Positions 33,352 through 42,940 of a DNA stretch of 53,502 nucleotides are shown here, one piece after another. The notes beneath the pieces were generated by a model that saw nothing but the letters and a program-made list of their open reading frames with translations, was not told where the DNA came from and did no database searches. How positions within the stretch are numbered: the stretch's first letter is position 1; each line of letters begins with the position of its first letter. The stretch comes from Syntrophobacter sp. SbD1. GTDB lineage: Bacteria > Desulfobacterota > Syntrophobacteria > Syntrophobacterales > Syntrophobacteraceae. A program made the position numbers and the translations under genes. Location: the NCBI GenBank assembly GCA_900290365.1, contig OMOE01000035.1, positions 1 through 53,502 on the forward strand. The letters run 5' to 3'.

Positions 33352-34061
33352 GACCTGGGGTTGCCAATACAAATGCCCGGCAGCCAACTGGGACCGATGG
33401 AGATCTCGATCATCACAGACGGGAAATCCGCGAAGTGGAAACCAGAATTATTAAAGATATTAAGGAAATACAAAAAGCGTTCACTCCGGCAAAAATCGCT
33501 ACTGACCTGATTTTTGCGATTGAGGAGGAATTGTTAAAGAGGATTGAAACAATGAATACTCAAAAAATTAGTGATGTGGGCGACAAAGTGATAACCAATA
33601 CGGTCGAAGCAGCTAAAGATCATCCCGGAATTACAGCTTTAGTGGGGCTGGGGGTGAGCTGGATTACACTCCACGCGGCACTGAGGCAGAAAACGGCCGG
33701 CGGAATTATACCCGCACAACCGGAAGAAACGGAGCAATTTATGGAGTCAAAAGTTCCAATAGAAGAGTCCACAGAAGTAGTTGCCCGGAAGTCCGGGTCC
33801 TTAGTGGAGGGAGTTTCCAGCTTTGTGGATGAAAACCCCTTAATGATCGGGTTCATTGGACTTTCCGCCGGATTGATTCTCGGTATTCTAACAAGCGGAG
33901 TTCTGGAGGGAAACGAGATCTTCGATGAAACACGGCGGGCCGTAAAAGAGAAAACCAGGCAGCTGCTTTATGAAACGAAAGAGAAAGCCGGGCATGTCAT
34001 CGATGCGGCACGTCAGGCCGCCAGACAGGAAGCGGAGCGGCAGAATTTGATGTCGCACTGA
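33327..34061 (+). CDS. DUF3618-like membrane protein
   Basis: This 244-residue protein has an N-terminal amphipathic/DUF3618 segment (REIREVETRIIKDIKEI), a first hydrophobic stretch (GITALVGLGVSWITLHAAL), a second, stronger helix (MIGFIGLSAGLILGILTSGV) and a C-terminal Arg/Lys/Glu amphipathic coil (ARQAARQEAERQN). It forms one operon with the YqjD-like and YqjE-like genes, overlapping the latter by 25 bases. Homologues occur beside YqjE in many Proteobacteria. Role unknown. Confidence 0.8.
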   Translation: MDAESTDVRPGVANTNARQPTGTDGDLDHHRREIREVETRIIKDIKEIQKAFTPAKIATDLIFAIEEELLKRIETMNTQKISDVGDKVITNTVEAAKDHPGITALVGLGVSWITLHAALRQKTAGGIIPAQPEETEQFMESKVPIEESTEVVARKSGSLVEGVSSFVDENPLMIGFIGLSAGLILGILTSGVLEGNEIFDETRRAVKEKTRQLLYETKEKAGHVIDAARQAARQEAERQNLMSH

Positions 34062-34152
34062 GGCGGTGGGACCGCCGGGCAGGTTGGCCGCTGCCAAAGG
34101 CGGGGGCAAGAAAAATTCTTCCTGCCCCTGGGTGGTTGGCGCCGCCCTTTAC
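34062..34152. repeat. GCGGTGGGACCGCC repeat, copy B1
   Basis: The repeat begins right at the DUF3618 stop with GGCGGTGGGACCGCC, CAGGTTGGCC and a GGTGGTTGGCGCCGCCC end. Two related copies lie at about 39886-39972 and 42871-42931. The core folds on itself (GGCGGT/ACCGCC), as in REP elements. Confidence 0.7.
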
Positions 34153-34189
34153 ATGGTTTCAAGGGGTTCCATGGGGAATGAGGAACTGC

Positions 34190-35230
34190 TTAAAGCATGG
34201 GGGCCTTTTGCTTCCGGGCATACCAATGAATGGCTTCTTCCATGCCGGTGGCGACACTGTACCGGGGTTGATAGCCTAGCAGCTGGTTCGCCAGTGAAAT
34301 ATCTGCGAGCGAGTGCCGAACGTCCCCTTTGCGAAAGGGCCCATATTCGGGGTCTATCCCGGCCACCTCGGGCAGATGGGAGGAAAGCGAACTCCTGATA
34401 AGGACCAGCAACTGGTTGAGAGTGATGAGATTGCCGCAGGCGATATTGTACACCCTGTTAAGGGCTTCGGAAGATTGTGACAGGGCGGCGAGTATGTTTC
34501 CCTGTATCACGTCCTTGATGTAGCAAAAATCCCGGCTGGTTTCCCCATCACCGTTGATGAGAGGTCTGTTTTGATTGATCAGCACATCGATCCAGCAGGG
34601 AATAACGGCCGCGTATGCGCCCTTCGGGTCCTGCCGTTTCCCGAAAACGTTGAAGTATCTCAGTCCAATCCAGTTGAGATCGTAGACCTTTGAAAAAACT
34701 CCGGCATAAATCTCGTTAATCAGCTTTGAAGCCGCATAAGGAGAAAGCGAAGAGCCAATTTCATCTTCCACCTTGGGCAGTTTCTCGTTGTCGCCGTAAA
34801 CGGAAGATGAGCTGGCGAACACAAATCTTTTTACATGCGCCTCCATAGCAGCAACAAGCATTTGAAGGAAGCCGTCTACGTTGCAAGTGTTAGTGGTGAT
34901 CGGATCATCTATAGATCTGGGCACGCTGCCAAGGGCGGCCTGGTGAAGGACGTAATCGACTCCTGCGCAGGCCCTGCGGCAGTCCGCGGAACTGCGGATA
35001 TCTCCCTCTATAAATTCGAAATTACGCCATTTTTCCGGACCGACAGTCCTCTTGACATCCTCAAGATTATGAGGGTATCCGGTAAAGAAATTGTCCATTC
35101 CGACCACGGACTGATGGAGTTCCAGCAGGGCTTCGAGGAGATTTGAACCTATGAATCCGGCAACCCCCGTGATCAGCCACTTTTTGGGTTCTTTGCAAAG
35201 TTCGGCGCTGATGATGTCAAATTTGCTCAT
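34190..35230 (-). CDS. UDP-N-acetylglucosamine 4-epimerase (WbpP/TviC family)
   Basis: This is a 346-residue extended SDR. NAD site WLITGVAGFIGSNLLEALLE, then QAALGSVPRSIDDPITTN, FASSSSVYGD, YAASK catalytic pair, LRYFNVFGKRQDPKGAYAAV and GDGETSRDFCYI. These are close to the WbpP consensus including the Asn/Gly-specific stretch, so UDP-GlcNAc to UDP-GalNAc conversion is likely for surface polysaccharide. No other glycan gene is adjacent. Confidence 0.9.
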   Translation of the reverse strand: MSKFDIISAELCKEPKKWLITGVAGFIGSNLLEALLELHQSVVGMDNFFTGYPHNLEDVKRTVGPEKWRNFEFIEGDIRSSADCRRACAGVDYVLHQAALGSVPRSIDDPITTNTCNVDGFLQMLVAAMEAHVKRFVFASSSSVYGDNEKLPKVEDEIGSSLSPYAASKLINEIYAGVFSKVYDLNWIGLRYFNVFGKRQDPKGAYAAVIPCWIDVLINQNRPLINGDGETSRDFCYIKDVIQGNILAALSQSSEALNRVYNIACGNLITLNQLLVLIRSSLSSHLPEVAGIDPEYGPFRKGDVRHSLADISLANQLLGYQPRYSVATGMEEAIHWYARKQKAPML

Positions 35231-35430
35231 GAGTTATGATTCCCTTAAAGTAATCGAAAAGTAACAATCGCCGTGTTCATGAAATTAATTCTTTTAAATT
35301 CAAATCCTAAAAATGTATCATACCTTGCAGTGGTAAATATTATCCTATAATTTTTCTGACTTTGAAACAAGGAGGTAATGCCAGGCGAAGCATCAGGGGG
35401 AGGCCACTATTTTGAAATGAGGAGGAGAAG

Positions 35431-36852
35431 ATGGATTCAAAGGACAAACCAACCACGGATTATTGCGAGACCAAGGTCTGTGCCGACGAAACCCCACCGG
35501 CGCCCGTGCTCATGGGGTGGAAAGAGCTGTACCTGAAGGAGGACTGGTGGGCGATTTATCTGGGAATCGGCCTCATGTTTTTCGCTTTGATCGCGTTTTC
35601 AATGGGCAGCAATGCTGTAAAGCTGTTGGCCATCAATCCGGGAGGGGTTCACTGGACCTCACTGGGTCAGCTGATGGGACATTTTCAACAGAACCTTCAC
35701 CTCTATATGCTTCAGTTTTTATTCTGGCTGGTAATTTTCGGAGTCAGCACCAGCATCATGGGGATTAAACTTTCAAAATTCATCCCAAGCTTTATATTCT
35801 TATATATTCTCTCTGTCATGATGTTCTCCATAAGCGGTTGGGCAAATGCGGCCAAGTATAATCTCGAACCTCCGCTGGTGGCGCTCATCGTTGGCCTGAT
35901 CCTGGCGAACCTTTTTCCTTTGCCTAAATGGCTGGACGCCGGCTTCCGGGTGGAATATTTCATCAAGACCGGCATAGTGCTGCTGGGGGCGACCTTCCCG
36001 GTGACATTGATTGTCACCGCCGGGCCTATCGCCTTGTTGCAAGCCACAATCATCTCCGTCACCACCTGTCTGGTCATCTACTTTGTTGCGACCAAGTTCT
36101 TTGGACTGGACAAGCGATTGGCTTCGGTCATCTCCGTGGGCGGTTCGGTCTGCGGGGTCTCGGCCTCCATGGCCATTGCCAGTTCGGTTAAGGCCAAAAC
36201 AGAATACCTCTACACTTCGGTTACCCTGGTGGTGGGCTGGGCACTGGTGATGATCATCGTCCTGCCGTTTGTTTCAAAGCTCCTGGGCTTGGCTCCCGGT
36301 GTGGCAGGGGCCTGGATCGGGACCTCTGAATTCGCCGATGCGGCCGGCTTCGCCGCCGCCAGCGCCTATGGCAAGATGTCCGGCAATGAAAACGCCGCCA
36401 TCCAAGGCTTTACACTAATGAAGGTCATCGGCCGGGATATGTGGATAGGTATCTGGTCATTCGTCTTTGCCATGATCGCCTGTCTGAAATGGGAGAAGGA
36501 AGAATGCGGCGTCCGGCCCAGCGCAATGGAGATCTGGTGGCGTTTCCCTAAATTCGTCATCGGTTTTTTCCTGGCAACTTTCCTGATGACCGCCGTCACT
36601 GCTGGTTACTCTACGGTCGAGTTCAACAGCTCGATCAAACCAAACCTGATTCAGCCTCTGGTCTCTATCAGGAGCTGGACTTTTATCTTCTGCTTTCTCA
36701 GCATCGGCCTGACCACCCGCTTCCGGGATCTCAAGGCCGCAGGCCTGAAGCCCTTCGCCGCTTTCACAACCGGGGTGGTGGTAAACGTCATCCTCGGATT
36801 TGTGATGTCGGTCTACGTCTTCGGTTCCTACTGGTCGGCGTTGGGTAAATAG
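35431..36852 (+). CDS. YeiH-family putative sulfate exporter
   Basis: This is a 473-residue membrane protein of the YeiH/PSE family with about eleven hydrophobic segments. Family markers are LEPPLVALIVGLILAN, FIKTGIVLLGATFP, GGSVCGVSASMAIASSVKA, GTSEFADAAGFAAA and SIGLTTRFRDL. The first ~30 residues are polar and cytosolic. Family function is poorly defined; sulfate or sulfite export is proposed. GAGGAGAAG precedes the ATG. A small Cys-rich protein is encoded 24 bases downstream. Confidence 0.88.
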   Translation: MDSKDKPTTDYCETKVCADETPPAPVLMGWKELYLKEDWWAIYLGIGLMFFALIAFSMGSNAVKLLAINPGGVHWTSLGQLMGHFQQNLHLYMLQFLFWLVIFGVSTSIMGIKLSKFIPSFIFLYILSVMMFSISGWANAAKYNLEPPLVALIVGLILANLFPLPKWLDAGFRVEYFIKTGIVLLGATFPVTLIVTAGPIALLQATIISVTTCLVIYFVATKFFGLDKRLASVISVGGSVCGVSASMAIASSVKAKTEYLYTSVTLVVGWALVMIIVLPFVSKLLGLAPGVAGAWIGTSEFADAAGFAAASAYGKMSGNENAAIQGFTLMKVIGRDMWIGIWSFVFAMIACLKWEKEECGVRPSAMEIWWRFPKFVIGFFLATFLMTAVTAGYSTVEFNSSIKPNLIQPLVSIRSWTFIFCFLSIGLTTRFRDLKAAGLKPFAAFTTGVVVNVILGFVMSVYVFGSYWSALGK

Positions 36853-36876
36853 TCTCAGTTATCGGGGGAAGGCGAC

Positions 36877-37083
36877 ATGGCGGTAACCAGGGCGAATCAC
36901 CACTGTCTCAACTGCAAGTACTTCAACAACGAACCGGACCGGGTGGAGGAGGCTCTCCCGGGGCTCTCAGTCTTGAGCTCAGCTTATTCCTCCGTCCGGG
37001 CCGAAGCGGGGATATGCGGCCGTCATGACCTGTTCCTGGCGCCCTGGGCGGAGCAGTGCCGGGATTTCCAAGTCAGGAAATAA
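36877..37083 (+). CDS. Small four-Cys protein downstream of the YeiH transporter
   Basis: This is a 68-residue soluble protein with cysteines at 10, 13, 47 and 61 in CLNCKYF, GICGRHD and EQCRDF. The pairing looks like a zinc ribbon or small Fe-S site. GGGAAGGCGAC precedes the ATG. It is co-transcribed with the exporter. Family unknown to me. Confidence 0.65.
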   Translation: MAVTRANHHCLNCKYFNNEPDRVEEALPGLSVLSSAYSSVRAEAGICGRHDLFLAPWAEQCRDFQVRK

Positions 37084-37107
37084 GAGAGCAAATGAACGTT
37101 TGTCGAG

Positions 37108-37740
37108 TTAGTCTTCGAACGAGAGATGGTAGGCAATCGAATCGAGCTTTATCGTAAAATCCACATTTTCAACATGACAGCAATCCGGGACCTGGATCTG
37201 TACGGGAGCGAAGTTCAGAATTCCGTTTATTCCGGCCAGCACCAGCTGATTGGCCACACTCTGGGCTTCGCCGGGGGGGGTGGCTATGATTCCCACATGG
37301 ACGTCCCGCTCTTGTACGATATCTTCGAGTTCGCTGACATGATTTATAATAAGTCCATTGGAGAGCTCTTTACCGACCTTCTGGGGATCGGTGTCAAAAG
37401 CCGCCGTGAAGACATAGCCGTGCTTTATGAAATTGCCATGGCGGACCAGCGCGGACCCAAGGTTGCCAAGTCCAACCATTGCAAGATTCCAGGGCCGATT
37501 TAAGCCGAGAATGTCCTTGATCTGGTTGACAAGCTCGTTTATCCGGTAACCCACGCCTCTGACTCCAAATTCGCCAAAGTAGGCCAGGTCCTTGCGGATT
37601 TGGGCTGGATTCACACCGCACAGCTTTGCCAAACGCTCCGAGGAAATAACGTCAACATCACTATCCAACAACTCTTTGAGCGCACGCATGTAGATCGAGA
37701 GCCTGACGATTGTCGCCATAGGAATCTTGGCAAATTTCAT
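37108..37740 (-). CDS. rex: Redox-sensing transcriptional repressor Rex
   Basis: Rex senses NADH/NAD+ and releases DNA when NADH rises. The 210 residues show the winged helix (MATIVRLSIYMRALKEL, LCGVNPAQIRKDLAYFGEFG), the Rossmann motif VGLGNLGSALVRH and GIIATPPGEAQ. The ATG at 37740 follows GAGGT. An 18-bp palindrome of Rex type lies ~115 bases upstream, indicating autoregulation. It reads away from the ATP synthase cluster on the same strand. Confidence 0.93.
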   Translation of the reverse strand: MKFAKIPMATIVRLSIYMRALKELLDSDVDVISSERLAKLCGVNPAQIRKDLAYFGEFGVRGVGYRINELVNQIKDILGLNRPWNLAMVGLGNLGSALVRHGNFIKHGYVFTAAFDTDPQKVGKELSNGLIINHVSELEDIVQERDVHVGIIATPPGEAQSVANQLVLAGINGILNFAPVQIQVPDCCHVENVDFTIKLDSIAYHLSFED

Positions 37741-37854
37741 TTCATAATACCTCAAACACAAAATGAAGAGAACAAGGAGCGGGTATCGGAAGCGAAAGCC
37801 CTTTGTACTCTCCCCTCATGTTTCCTGATTATTGCATGAGCAGAGCTCATAAGT

Positions 37855-37872
37855 ATGTGAGTTTATTCACAT
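37855..37872. promoter_or_regulatory. rex: Rex operator-like palindrome
   Basis: ATGTGAGTTTATTCACAT has perfect six-base arms. Against the Rex consensus TTGTGAANNNNTTCACAA it differs at three positions, and its 18-base length matches. It is upstream of rex and just past the ATP synthase terminator. Confidence 0.65.
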
Positions 37873-37881
37873 TAGTCAAGC

Positions 37882-37960
37882 AAAAAAAAGGCTGCCCCTG
37901 AAAAGTGCAGAGGGCAACCAATGAAATCACTTGCTGCCCTCTGCTCAAATCCGCAGCCTT
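37882..37960 (-). terminator. Two-stem terminator after atpE
   Basis: On the minus strand AAGGCTGC and GCAGCCTT form the outer stem, GCAGAGGGCA and TGCCCTCTGC an inner one, and a T run of eight follows at 37882-37889. It ends the atpZIBE transcript. Confidence 0.85.
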
Positions 37961-37965
37961 AAGAT

Positions 37966-39179
<1,214 letters not shown>

Positions 39180-39184
39180 AGGCT

Positions 39185-39580
39185 TTAACTTTCTCCCTTT
39201 TTCATCATGATGAATTCAAATGCTCCAACCAAAATCATACTCAAGACCATAACGGAGAGGCCGGCCAGAAACGGGAAAGGTGTGGCCAATCCGAGATACA
39301 TAACCAGGAAAACCAGGAAAAGAGTCGCCAGGTAACGAGCGTAATAGCTTGTAAAAATGCCCGCTTTGCTGAGAAGCTTGCCGGGTTTAAGGAGCGCTCG
39401 CCTAAGTTGCCACTTGAGGATCTGAAAACTAAGGATAACGATCCCGCCGCCCAGAAGGACACCGGACGCACATTTCCATGAAAACCAATAGAGAGCGGCA
39501 AGCGTGAATGCCACAAGCAAGATTGCTGAAGCCGCTTCAATTCGCAACAGGAGCGTTTCGCTATCGATAACTTCCCTCAC
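39185..39580 (-). CDS. atpI: ATP synthase subunit I
   Basis: This is a small membrane protein (131 residues, four hydrophobic segments) of the ATP_synt_I family that helps c-ring assembly and cation handling. The GTG start overlaps the atpZ stop by one base; a longer upstream frame would overlap atpZ by 91 bases. The sequence starts REVIDSETLLLRIEAA. Confidence 0.82.
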   Translation of the reverse strand: MREVIDSETLLLRIEAASAILLVAFTLAALYWFSWKCASGVLLGGGIVILSFQILKWQLRRALLKPGKLLSKAGIFTSYYARYLATLFLVFLVMYLGLATPFPFLAGLSVMVLSMILVGAFEFIMMKKGES

Positions 39581-39828
39581 TATTTCTTTTGATCCTTGCC
39601 CTCTGCCTGTTGCTCTTTGATAAAGCGATAATAATTTAGGCCGCCTGCCGCTATTCCGATGACCAGCCATATTATCGTCAGAACCGGAGCCGTTCCAAAC
39701 ATCCAGTCAAGGAAGACCCCGATCGCAATGCCGATAAACGGCGCGAAGGCGACCTGAAACCCAATAGTGCTGGCCATTACGGCCTGCATGAGTGATTTTT
39801 TATCTTCGTTTTTCATCGTGTTTTTCAT
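39580..39828 (-). CDS. atpZ: AtpZ-type F0F1 ATPase accessory protein
   Basis: This is an 82-residue two-helix membrane protein with the motif GFQVAFAPFIGIAIGVFLDW, an AtpZ/AtpI-type hallmark. It opens the cluster atpZ-atpI-atpB-atpE. A second in-frame ATG lies at 39816. It is thought to aid Mg2+ or Ca2+ entry and ring assembly. Confidence 0.82.
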   Translation of the reverse strand: MKNTMKNEDKKSLMQAVMASTIGFQVAFAPFIGIAIGVFLDWMFGTAPVLTIIWLVIGIAAGGLNYYRFIKEQQAEGKDQKK

Positions 39829-39885
39829 GCAAGACGGCGTACTATCACACTAGTCATTTTCAGTCAAACCTTTTTTCTCAATCTC

Positions 39886-39975
39886 GCGGTGGGACCGCCG
39901 GCCAGGTTGGCCACTAAAACCTTCGGTGGCGCCAAGAGGTGGTTGGCGCGTCCCGGGGAAGGCGGCGCTACCCCC
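39886..39975. repeat. GCGGTGGGACCGCC repeat, copy B2
   Basis: Core GCGGTGGGACCGCCGGCCAG, then GGTGGTTGGCGCG, ending GGAAGGCGGCGCTACC, which is identical to 16 bases of the inverted repeat at 52305-52419. The hemL stop codon (TAG on the minus strand) lies inside that last part. Confidence 0.7.
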
Positions 39976-41257
39976 CGACCACTTTCATAGCCTCTTGTGC
40001 AGCCTGGATCGTTCGGTCAAGGTCCTCATACTCGTGGGCCGCGCTGACGAAGAAGGCTTCGAACTGTGAGGGGGCAAAGTAGACTCCCCTTTTTAGCATT
40101 TCACGGAAGAAGAGGGCGTAAGCTTGCGTATCGGATCTGGCCGCACTTTCAAGATCGACAACCGGTCCTTTGGTAAAAAAGCCGCACCCGAGCGATCCGA
40201 CTCTGTTTACAGTAAGGGGAACACCTGCCGAGGTGGCCGCTTCCTCCAGTCCCGCGCACAGATGCGAGTTCTTTTTGTCGATCTGAGCGTAAATCTCCCC
40301 ACGGCTGAGCACGTCAAGCATTGTCAACCCTGCGCTCATGGCCAGCGGGTTGCCCGAAAGGGTCCCTGCCTGATAAATATCGCCGCTTGGGGCTACGCGC
40401 TCCATAATCTGTCTTGCGCCTCCATAAGCGCCCACCGGCAGACCGCCCCCAATAATTTTGCCGAGACAGGTCAGGTCGGGCATAATCCCGAAATGCTGCT
40501 GCGCCCCTCCGGGAGCCAGCCTGAAGCCGGTTATGACTTCATCAAAGATAAGCAATGATCCATACTCAGTGCAAATCCGCCTCAGTTTCTCAAGATAGCC
40601 CGCTTCGGGCAGCACGACTCCCATGTTTGCAGCAACGGGCTCGACAATGATCGCGGCAACCTCTTCCCCTGCGCTTTTCATTACCTTAAGCACAGCTTCC
40701 GGGTCATTGTACGGCAGCGAGATGGTGTGCTGAACGATTTCATCCGGGACGCCCGGCGTCCCCGGTATACCGAAGGTCATGAGGCCCGAGCCGGATTTTA
40801 CAAGAAGCGAGTCCGCATGTCCGTGATAGCAGCCGTTGAATTTTATGATTTTTTTCCGCCCCGTATATCCCCGGGCGAGCCTGATCGCACTCATGGCAGC
40901 TTCTGTTCCCGAATTTACCATCCTCACCATCTCAATGGATGGGACCATCTCCACCACTTTTTTCGCCATCTCGAGCTCTACTCGAGTCGGAATTCCGTAG
41001 GATACGCCCCTTTGCGCAGCTTGCTTCAGGGCCGCCACGATCTGCGGATGCGAGTGGCCGAGGATAAGCGGCCCCCATGATCCTACATAGTCTATATAGA
41101 CGTTGCCGTCTTCGTCAGTGATCCGGCATCCCTCGGCATACTTTATAAAGAGAGGGTCGAAGCCCACAGCCTTGCCCGAGCGGACCGGGCTGTTAACCCC
41201 TCCGGGTATGAAGGCGCATGCTTCCTTGTAGAGCTTGTTAGACAGATTCCAGTTCAT
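39968..41257 (-). CDS. hemL: Glutamate-1-semialdehyde 2,1-aminomutase
   Basis: HemL makes 5-aminolevulinate for tetrapyrroles by the C5 route. The 429-residue PLP enzyme shows PGGVNSPVRSGKAVG, NSGTEAAMSAIRLARGYT, the PLP-Asp in IFDEVITGFR and the Schiff-base Lys in CLGKIIGGGLPVGAYGG. The ATG at 41257 gives the normal start; an upstream ATG at 41284 abuts the RNase stop. Heme supply fits the multiheme cytochrome at 12 kb. It is third in an operon with the radical SAM and RNase G genes. Confidence 0.94.
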   Translation of the reverse strand: MNWNLSNKLYKEACAFIPGGVNSPVRSGKAVGFDPLFIKYAEGCRITDEDGNVYIDYVGSWGPLILGHSHPQIVAALKQAAQRGVSYGIPTRVELEMAKKVVEMVPSIEMVRMVNSGTEAAMSAIRLARGYTGRKKIIKFNGCYHGHADSLLVKSGSGLMTFGIPGTPGVPDEIVQHTISLPYNDPEAVLKVMKSAGEEVAAIIVEPVAANMGVVLPEAGYLEKLRRICTEYGSLLIFDEVITGFRLAPGGAQQHFGIMPDLTCLGKIIGGGLPVGAYGGARQIMERVAPSGDIYQAGTLSGNPLAMSAGLTMLDVLSRGEIYAQIDKKNSHLCAGLEEAATSAGVPLTVNRVGSLGCGFFTKGPVVDLESAARSDTQAYALFFREMLKRGVYFAPSQFEAFFVSAAHEYEDLDRTIQAAQEAMKVVGG

Positions 41258-41284
41258 AGGCAAATGGCTCCGGATTTGAAACAT

Positions 41285-42853
41285 TCACTCACTGTCCAAA
41301 AGCGCGATTTCATAGCTTTCCAGGTGGAGGCTCACATCCGCTTTTACCGAGACAAGAGCGTGCATTGTCTCCTCGACCCGCTCGAGGGCCGCACTTTCTT
41401 CGTCGCAAAACATGGCGGCAACCTCGGGATGGACCATAACAAGGATCTTCCTGCCGTAAAACTCCTTTCTCTGGCGCTCAAGGTCCCGCAGAACTTCATA
41501 ACATACGGTCTGCTTGGACTTGAGATATCCCTCCCCCTCGCAGTAAAAGCAGGGTTCACAAAGCACCTGCCCGATGCTTTCCTTGGTGCGCTTTCTGGTC
41601 ATCTCTATGAGGCCAAGCTCGGACATGTGCAAAATGTTGGACTTGCTCTTGTCCTTGTGGGTGGCGTCGCGCAGGGCGTTCCAGACCTTCTCCCGGTTGG
41701 CTTCTTTTTCCATGTCGATGAAGTCTATGATAATGATGCCGCCAAGATTTCGAAGCCTCAACTGGAAAGCTATCTCTTTTACTGCCTCCAGGTTCGTCTT
41801 AAGAATTGTTTCCTCAAGGTTTCTCTTGCCGACGTACCTGCCAGTGTTAACGTCTATGGCCGTTAGCGCCTCGGTAGATTCTATTACGATATAACCGCCG
41901 GATTTGAGCCAGATTTTCCTGCTCAACGCCCTCTGGATCTCCATCTCGATTCCATAGGCGTCGAAAATCGGCTCATCGCCTTCGTAGAGTTCCACCACAT
42001 TGCGAAGTGAGGGCATGAAGGTTTCGGTAAAATTTAAAATCTTGCGGTATTCGGTCTCAGAGTCGATTATCAGCCGGTCGACCTCCTTTGTGAAAAGGTC
42101 GCGAACTGCTCGAAGGGTTATATCCAGTTCCTGATTAATCAAAGAAGGAACGGAAGCGTTTTCGGCCCTGCGCTGGATCGTTTGCCAAAGTTTGGCCACA
42201 AAATCCGATTCGGACTCGAGCTTTTCCTTTTCGGCGCCTTCGGCTGCGGTACGAACGATAAAGCCGCGATGAAGCAGTTTTATTTCGCACATTATATCGC
42301 GAAGACGCTTTCGTTCGTCTTCATCCTCAATTCTACGGGAGACGCCGACGCGGTCCATTGTCGGCATGAAAACCAGATTCCTGCCTGGCAGGGTTATGTG
42401 GGTCGTGATCCTGGCTCCCTTGCTGCCGATCGGTTCCTTGGCCACCTGCACAAGGATGTCCTGGCCCTCCTGGAGTTGATCCTCTATGGGAATGTCATTA
42501 TAGGTATCGCGATAATCAGGTTCTGCATATTCGCATCCGGAATTTTCAATAGCCCCGTCCTGGTGAGCCTCCTCCTCTGGTTCGTGTTCGCACGATGAAA
42601 TGAGAAGCTGCTCGATCTCGTTCATGGGCCGATAGATATCGCTGACATACAAAAATGCCGCCTTTTCGAGGCCGATGTCCACAAATGCCGCCTGCATGCC
42701 GGGCAAGACCCGGACGACCCGACCCTTGTAGATGTTTCCGGCAATCCCGCGGTCCGAGCTTCTTTCAACATAGAGTTCGGCGACTTGACCGTTTTCGACA
42801 AGCGCCACGCGGGTTTCGAATTGATTGCTGTTAATTATAAGTTCTGCCGGCAT
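41285..42853 (-). CDS. Ribonuclease G/E family protein
   Basis: This is a 522-residue endoribonuclease for mRNA decay and rRNA maturation. S1 domain GNIYKGRVVRVLPGMQAAFV, RNase H-like core, catalytic Asp in TAIDVNTGRYVGKRNLEETI and in IIIIDFIDM, and a zinc-link CFYCEGEG near the end. It has RNase G length, with no RNase E scaffold tail. The start at 42853 is MPAELIINSNQFETR; the frame above it (MANLAGGPTAW) is read out of repeat B3 and is not real. It follows the TIGR03960 gene, a common neighbourhood. Confidence 0.9.
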   Translation of the reverse strand: MPAELIINSNQFETRVALVENGQVAELYVERSSDRGIAGNIYKGRVVRVLPGMQAAFVDIGLEKAAFLYVSDIYRPMNEIEQLLISSCEHEPEEEAHQDGAIENSGCEYAEPDYRDTYNDIPIEDQLQEGQDILVQVAKEPIGSKGARITTHITLPGRNLVFMPTMDRVGVSRRIEDEDERKRLRDIMCEIKLLHRGFIVRTAAEGAEKEKLESESDFVAKLWQTIQRRAENASVPSLINQELDITLRAVRDLFTKEVDRLIIDSETEYRKILNFTETFMPSLRNVVELYEGDEPIFDAYGIEMEIQRALSRKIWLKSGGYIVIESTEALTAIDVNTGRYVGKRNLEETILKTNLEAVKEIAFQLRLRNLGGIIIIDFIDMEKEANREKVWNALRDATHKDKSKSNILHMSELGLIEMTRKRTKESIGQVLCEPCFYCEGEGYLKSKQTVCYEVLRDLERQRKEFYGRKILVMVHPEVAAMFCDEESAALERVEETMHALVSVKADVSLHLESYEIALLDSE

Positions 42854-42870
42854 TGTCTTTTTCCGTCTCC

Positions 42871-42931
42871 AGGCGGTGGGACCGCCAGCCAGGTTCGCCA
42901 CTCAAACCTTCGGCGCGGCGGCAAGGGTGGT
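42871..42931. repeat. GCGGTGGGACCGCC repeat, copy B3
   Basis: GGCGGTGGGACCGCCAGCCA, GGTTCGCCACTCAAACCTTC and a GCGGCAAGGG end lie between the RNase G start and the radical SAM stop. Its mirror coding potential extends the RNase frame artificially. Confidence 0.7.
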
Positions 42932-42940
42932 GGAAAAGTT

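Noticed and set aside
42854..42901. N-terminal extension MANLAGGPTAW of the RNase G frame
   Set aside because: It is encoded by repeat B3; the true start at 42853 gives the family N-terminus.
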